A stretch of DNA of 64,000 nucleotides. It comes from Bacteroidales bacterium. GTDB lineage: Bacteria; Bacteroidota; Bacteroidia; Bacteroidales; F082. Below the pieces are notes generated by a model. That model had not been told where the DNA came from. It made no database searches and worked only from the letters and a program-made list of their open reading frames with translations. Both the position numbers and the translations under genes were made by a program. The stretch covers positions 1 to 64,000 of the forward strand of contig JAFYNJ010000015.1 in assembly GCA_017549805.1 (NCBI GenBank), given 5' to 3'. Below, piece after piece: positions 60,246 to 64,000 of this stretch. Positions within the stretch are counted from its first letter, which is position 1. Every line of letters starts with the position of its first letter.

Positions 60246-62548
60246 CCAGGTATCGCGTGGTTACTAGAACAGGCCTGATTATCGCAGGCCTGTTCCTTCT
60301 TTTTCTATGCATCCCCGTCCCGAGGTTCGACGATCCCTATTCCACGGTGTTGAAGGCCAGGGACGGTGAATTGCTGGGAGCCCGCATTGCCGACGACGGC
60401 CAATGGCGGTTCCCGGCCACCAACAGCTATTCGGAAAAGTACATTGCCTGCGTGCTCGAATACGAGGACCAGCAGTTTTTCCGTCATGCAGGCTTCAACC
60501 CCGTTGCCTTCATCCAAGCCATGGTTGAAAATGCCAAGGCGGGGAAGGTGGTAAGGGGCGGTAGCACCATTTCGATGCAAGTGGTACGTTTGGCGAGAAA
60601 GAACAAGCCGAGGACCTATTGGGAGAAAGCCCTTGAGGTTGTGTTGGCCGTGCGATTGGAGATGCGCTATTCCAAGAAGTCCATCCTTGACATGTATGCC
60701 GCCCATGCGCCATTTGGCGGTAATGTGGTAGGTATCGACGCGGCGGCGTGGCGCTATTTCCATACTACTCCCGACAGGCTTACTTGGAGCGAGGCCGCCC
60801 TGCTCGCTGTGCTTCCCAACTCGCCTGCGATGATCCACCCTGGACGGTCAAGGGAACGATTGCTTGACAAACGTAATGCGTTGCTGTCGCGTTTGACGAC
60901 TTCGACAGTCCGTTGCCCTAAACGGTTTGGGGTCCCGAAACTGAGCAAGGAAGACTGTGAATTGGCGTTGATGGAGAGCTTGCCCGACAAGCCTTTCGAG
61001 ATGCCCATGTTGGCTTATCATTACCTTATGGACCAAGAGAAGAAGCACAAGGGCGAACAGATTCATTCCGAATTGGACTATGGCCTGCAACGCAACGTGA
61101 CGGAAATCATGGAAAGGCACCATCAGGCCAACTCGGAAAACCAGATTGAAAATGCTGCGGTTTATGTCATCGACTACCTCAACGACGAGGTGGTGGCTTA
61201 TGTGGGTAACAACGCCAATGCCAAAGATGCCGCCATGGTTGATATGGTTAAGGCGCAACGTTCCACTGGAAGCATCCTGAAGCCTTTTCTATTTGCCGCC
61301 ATGCTGGATGAAGGCACCTTGTTGCCCACCATGCTACTTCCCGATGTGCCGATGAGTCTCTCGGGTTTCACGCCCAAGAACTATTCAGGCCAGTATTGGG
61401 GTGTGGTACCAGCCAATGAGGCATTGCAACATTCGTTGAACGCGCCTTTCGTGTATCTGCTCAAGGAGTATGGACACCAACGCTTCCATTCCCTGTTGAA
61501 GCGTTTGGACATCTCCGGCATTGTTTACGACAGCGACCATTATGGGCTGTCGTTGATTGTGGGTGGGGCGGAGGCTTCGCTGTTCGACTTGGTAAATGCC
61601 TACGGCAAAATGGGCAGGAAACTTGCCGCCTCGGTAAACGAGAAGTTCAATGAGCAGGTTTCCGATGAGACATCGCCGTTTTCTGCCGATGCCATCGCCA
61701 TTACCTTCGATGTGATGAAGGGATTGACCCGTCCGAGCAGCCAGATTGGCTGGAGCGGCTTCTCTTCATCGAAGCAGGTGGCCTGGAAGACGGGCACCAG
61801 TTTCGGCTTCCGCGATGCTTGGGCCATTGGGTTGACCGACCGTTATGTTATAGGTGTTTGGGTTGGCAATGCCGATGGAGAGGGACGTCCCGGCTTGACG
61901 GGTGTGGGCGCCGCTGCTCCTTTGCTGTTCGATGTGGCAGGCGTGTTGAAGGACAGCTATACCTATCCTGCCGCCACGGCAACGGCTATTGAGGTGGAAG
62001 TGTGCGCCGAATCGGGTTACCCCAACTCGGATATTTGCAACAACGTCAAGAAGGTGATGATGCCCAACGTGGAGATCAAGACAGGCGTTTGTCCCTATCA
62101 CCAGAAGGTGTTCCTGGATGCCACCCGGCAGTATCAGGTGTTGCCCGACTGCTATCCCGTTGACCAGCGTTGCTATGAGAACTACTTTGTGCTTCCTCCT
62201 GTCCTTGAATGGTTCTACAAGCGCCATTCAGCCAGGTACAGGCCGCTTCCAGCCCTGTATCCCAGCTGCGCCTCCGCGCATCCCGACGACATCATGGCCT
62301 TCATCTATCCCAAGTCGGATGCCCGTGTCACCATCCCTATCGGCATCAAGGGCGACCGGCAACAGGTCATCTTCGAAATCGCGCATCGCGACCCCAAGAA
62401 AACCATCTTTTGGACTTTGAACGATGTCTATATCGGACAAACACGCTTGAATCATCAGATGCCGATCGATGTGGAGAAAGGTTCGTATAATTTGCGTTGC
62501 GTGGATGAAGACGGGGTTGAACTCAACAGGAAGATTGTTGTGAATTGA
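60242..62548 (+). CDS. pbpC: Penicillin-binding protein 1C
   Basis: Bifunctional peptidoglycan glycosyltransferase/transpeptidase of the PBP1C type, anchored by an N-terminal helix (residues about 10-24). The 768-aa protein has the GT51 glutamate in LEYEDQQFFRHAG and RGGSTISMQVVRL. The transpeptidase domain has SILK (SxxK, near 344), HSLNAP (SxN) and KTGTS near 515. A C-terminal BiPBP_C domain (PKSDARVTIPIGIKGDRQQ) is typical of PBP1C. It is translationally coupled to the alpha-2-macroglobulin gene. Confidence 0.95.
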   Translation: MTRYRVVTRTGLIIAGLFLLFLCIPVPRFDDPYSTVLKARDGELLGARIADDGQWRFPATNSYSEKYIACVLEYEDQQFFRHAGFNPVAFIQAMVENAKAGKVVRGGSTISMQVVRLARKNKPRTYWEKALEVVLAVRLEMRYSKKSILDMYAAHAPFGGNVVGIDAAAWRYFHTTPDRLTWSEAALLAVLPNSPAMIHPGRSRERLLDKRNALLSRLTTSTVRCPKRFGVPKLSKEDCELALMESLPDKPFEMPMLAYHYLMDQEKKHKGEQIHSELDYGLQRNVTEIMERHHQANSENQIENAAVYVIDYLNDEVVAYVGNNANAKDAAMVDMVKAQRSTGSILKPFLFAAMLDEGTLLPTMLLPDVPMSLSGFTPKNYSGQYWGVVPANEALQHSLNAPFVYLLKEYGHQRFHSLLKRLDISGIVYDSDHYGLSLIVGGAEASLFDLVNAYGKMGRKLAASVNEKFNEQVSDETSPFSADAIAITFDVMKGLTRPSSQIGWSGFSSSKQVAWKTGTSFGFRDAWAIGLTDRYVIGVWVGNADGEGRPGLTGVGAAAPLLFDVAGVLKDSYTYPAATATAIEVEVCAESGYPNSDICNNVKKVMMPNVEIKTGVCPYHQKVFLDATRQYQVLPDCYPVDQRCYENYFVLPPVLEWFYKRHSARYRPLPALYPSCASAHPDDIMAFIYPKSDARVTIPIGIKGDRQQVIFEIAHRDPKKTIFWTLNDVYIGQTRLNHQMPIDVEKGSYNLRCVDEDGVELNRKIVVN

Positions 62549-62558
62549 TTTTTTTTCA

Positions 62559-62567
62559 TATCTTTGC
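62559..62567 (+). promoter_or_regulatory. Promoter -7 element of guaB
   Basis: TATCTTTGC with ATTG at 62534-62537 (spacer 21 bp), 22 nt before the guaB ATG. Confidence 0.75.
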
Positions 62568-62586
62568 AGATTAATTACAATTATAG

Positions 62587-64000
<1,414 letters not shown>

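Overview
This window looks like a chromosomal segment of an uncultured gut- or rumen-type member of the Bacteroidales. The reasons are: nearly every transcription unit begins with the Bacteroidetes sigma-ABfr -7 element TAnnTTTG(C/T); Shine-Dalgarno sequences are scarce; there are many lipoproteins and outer-membrane barrels; DUF5689, DUF6359, DUF6029 and Omp28 families are present; and two proteins carry type IX secretion-like C-terminal sorting domains. Gene order is dense (51 genes, including one tRNA and the RNase P RNA). I see no phage, insertion sequence or CRISPR array, and base composition does not change obviously along the window.

Layout. 0-12.5 kb: valS (partial), a GH20 hexosaminidase, then a divergent locus of a secreted EEP-family nuclease/phosphatase, a TonB-dependent receptor and a large OB-fold/repeat surface lipoprotein, followed by a polyprenol-phosphate mannosyltransferase and pyrC. 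12.5-17.3 kb: a MORN-type lipoprotein, an S4-domain protein, the GTPases der and era, an initiator tRNA and unrecognised lipoproteins. 17.4-24.8 kb: an NhaC antiporter, a kinase/dCMP-deaminase fusion, a LOG-family protein, an MTA/SAH nucleosidase, an M20 peptidase and manA. 24.9-32.8 kb: a TlpA/DUF6029/Omp28 operon, trmO, aspartate kinase, a HAD phosphatase and a secreted esterase. 32.9-38 kb: two tandem POT transporters and a 5'-nucleotidase lipoprotein. 38-48 kb: the queF-queC-queD-queE cluster, an RsmI-family methylase, dnaA, a YigZ protein, a DMT transporter, prmC, a subtilisin-like protease and rnpB. 48-64 kb: a TPR protein with a barrel partner, gyrB, the alpha-2-macroglobulin/pbpC pair and guaB (partial).

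The most unusual signal is a family of 17 short imperfect tandem arrays with a strict 7-bp period, scattered between about 1.6 and 47.5 kb. Unit sequence differs between arrays but is homogenised within each. They sit in gene gaps, often run into the last codons of a neighbouring gene and supply its stop codon. One pair forms a hairpin between two convergent stop codons. One array sits inside the hexosaminidase reading frame and is built only from units without stop codons. I know heptamer arrays (STRR) from cyanobacteria, but I do not recognise a described counterpart for this set.

A second candidate system is the nuclease / OB-fold lipoprotein / TonB receptor locus at 3.4-10.4 kb. It would fit capture of extracellular nucleic acid or nucleotides. 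That is an inference from domain content and neighbourhood only. All calls rest on reading the sequence and motif recognition; no database search was possible.
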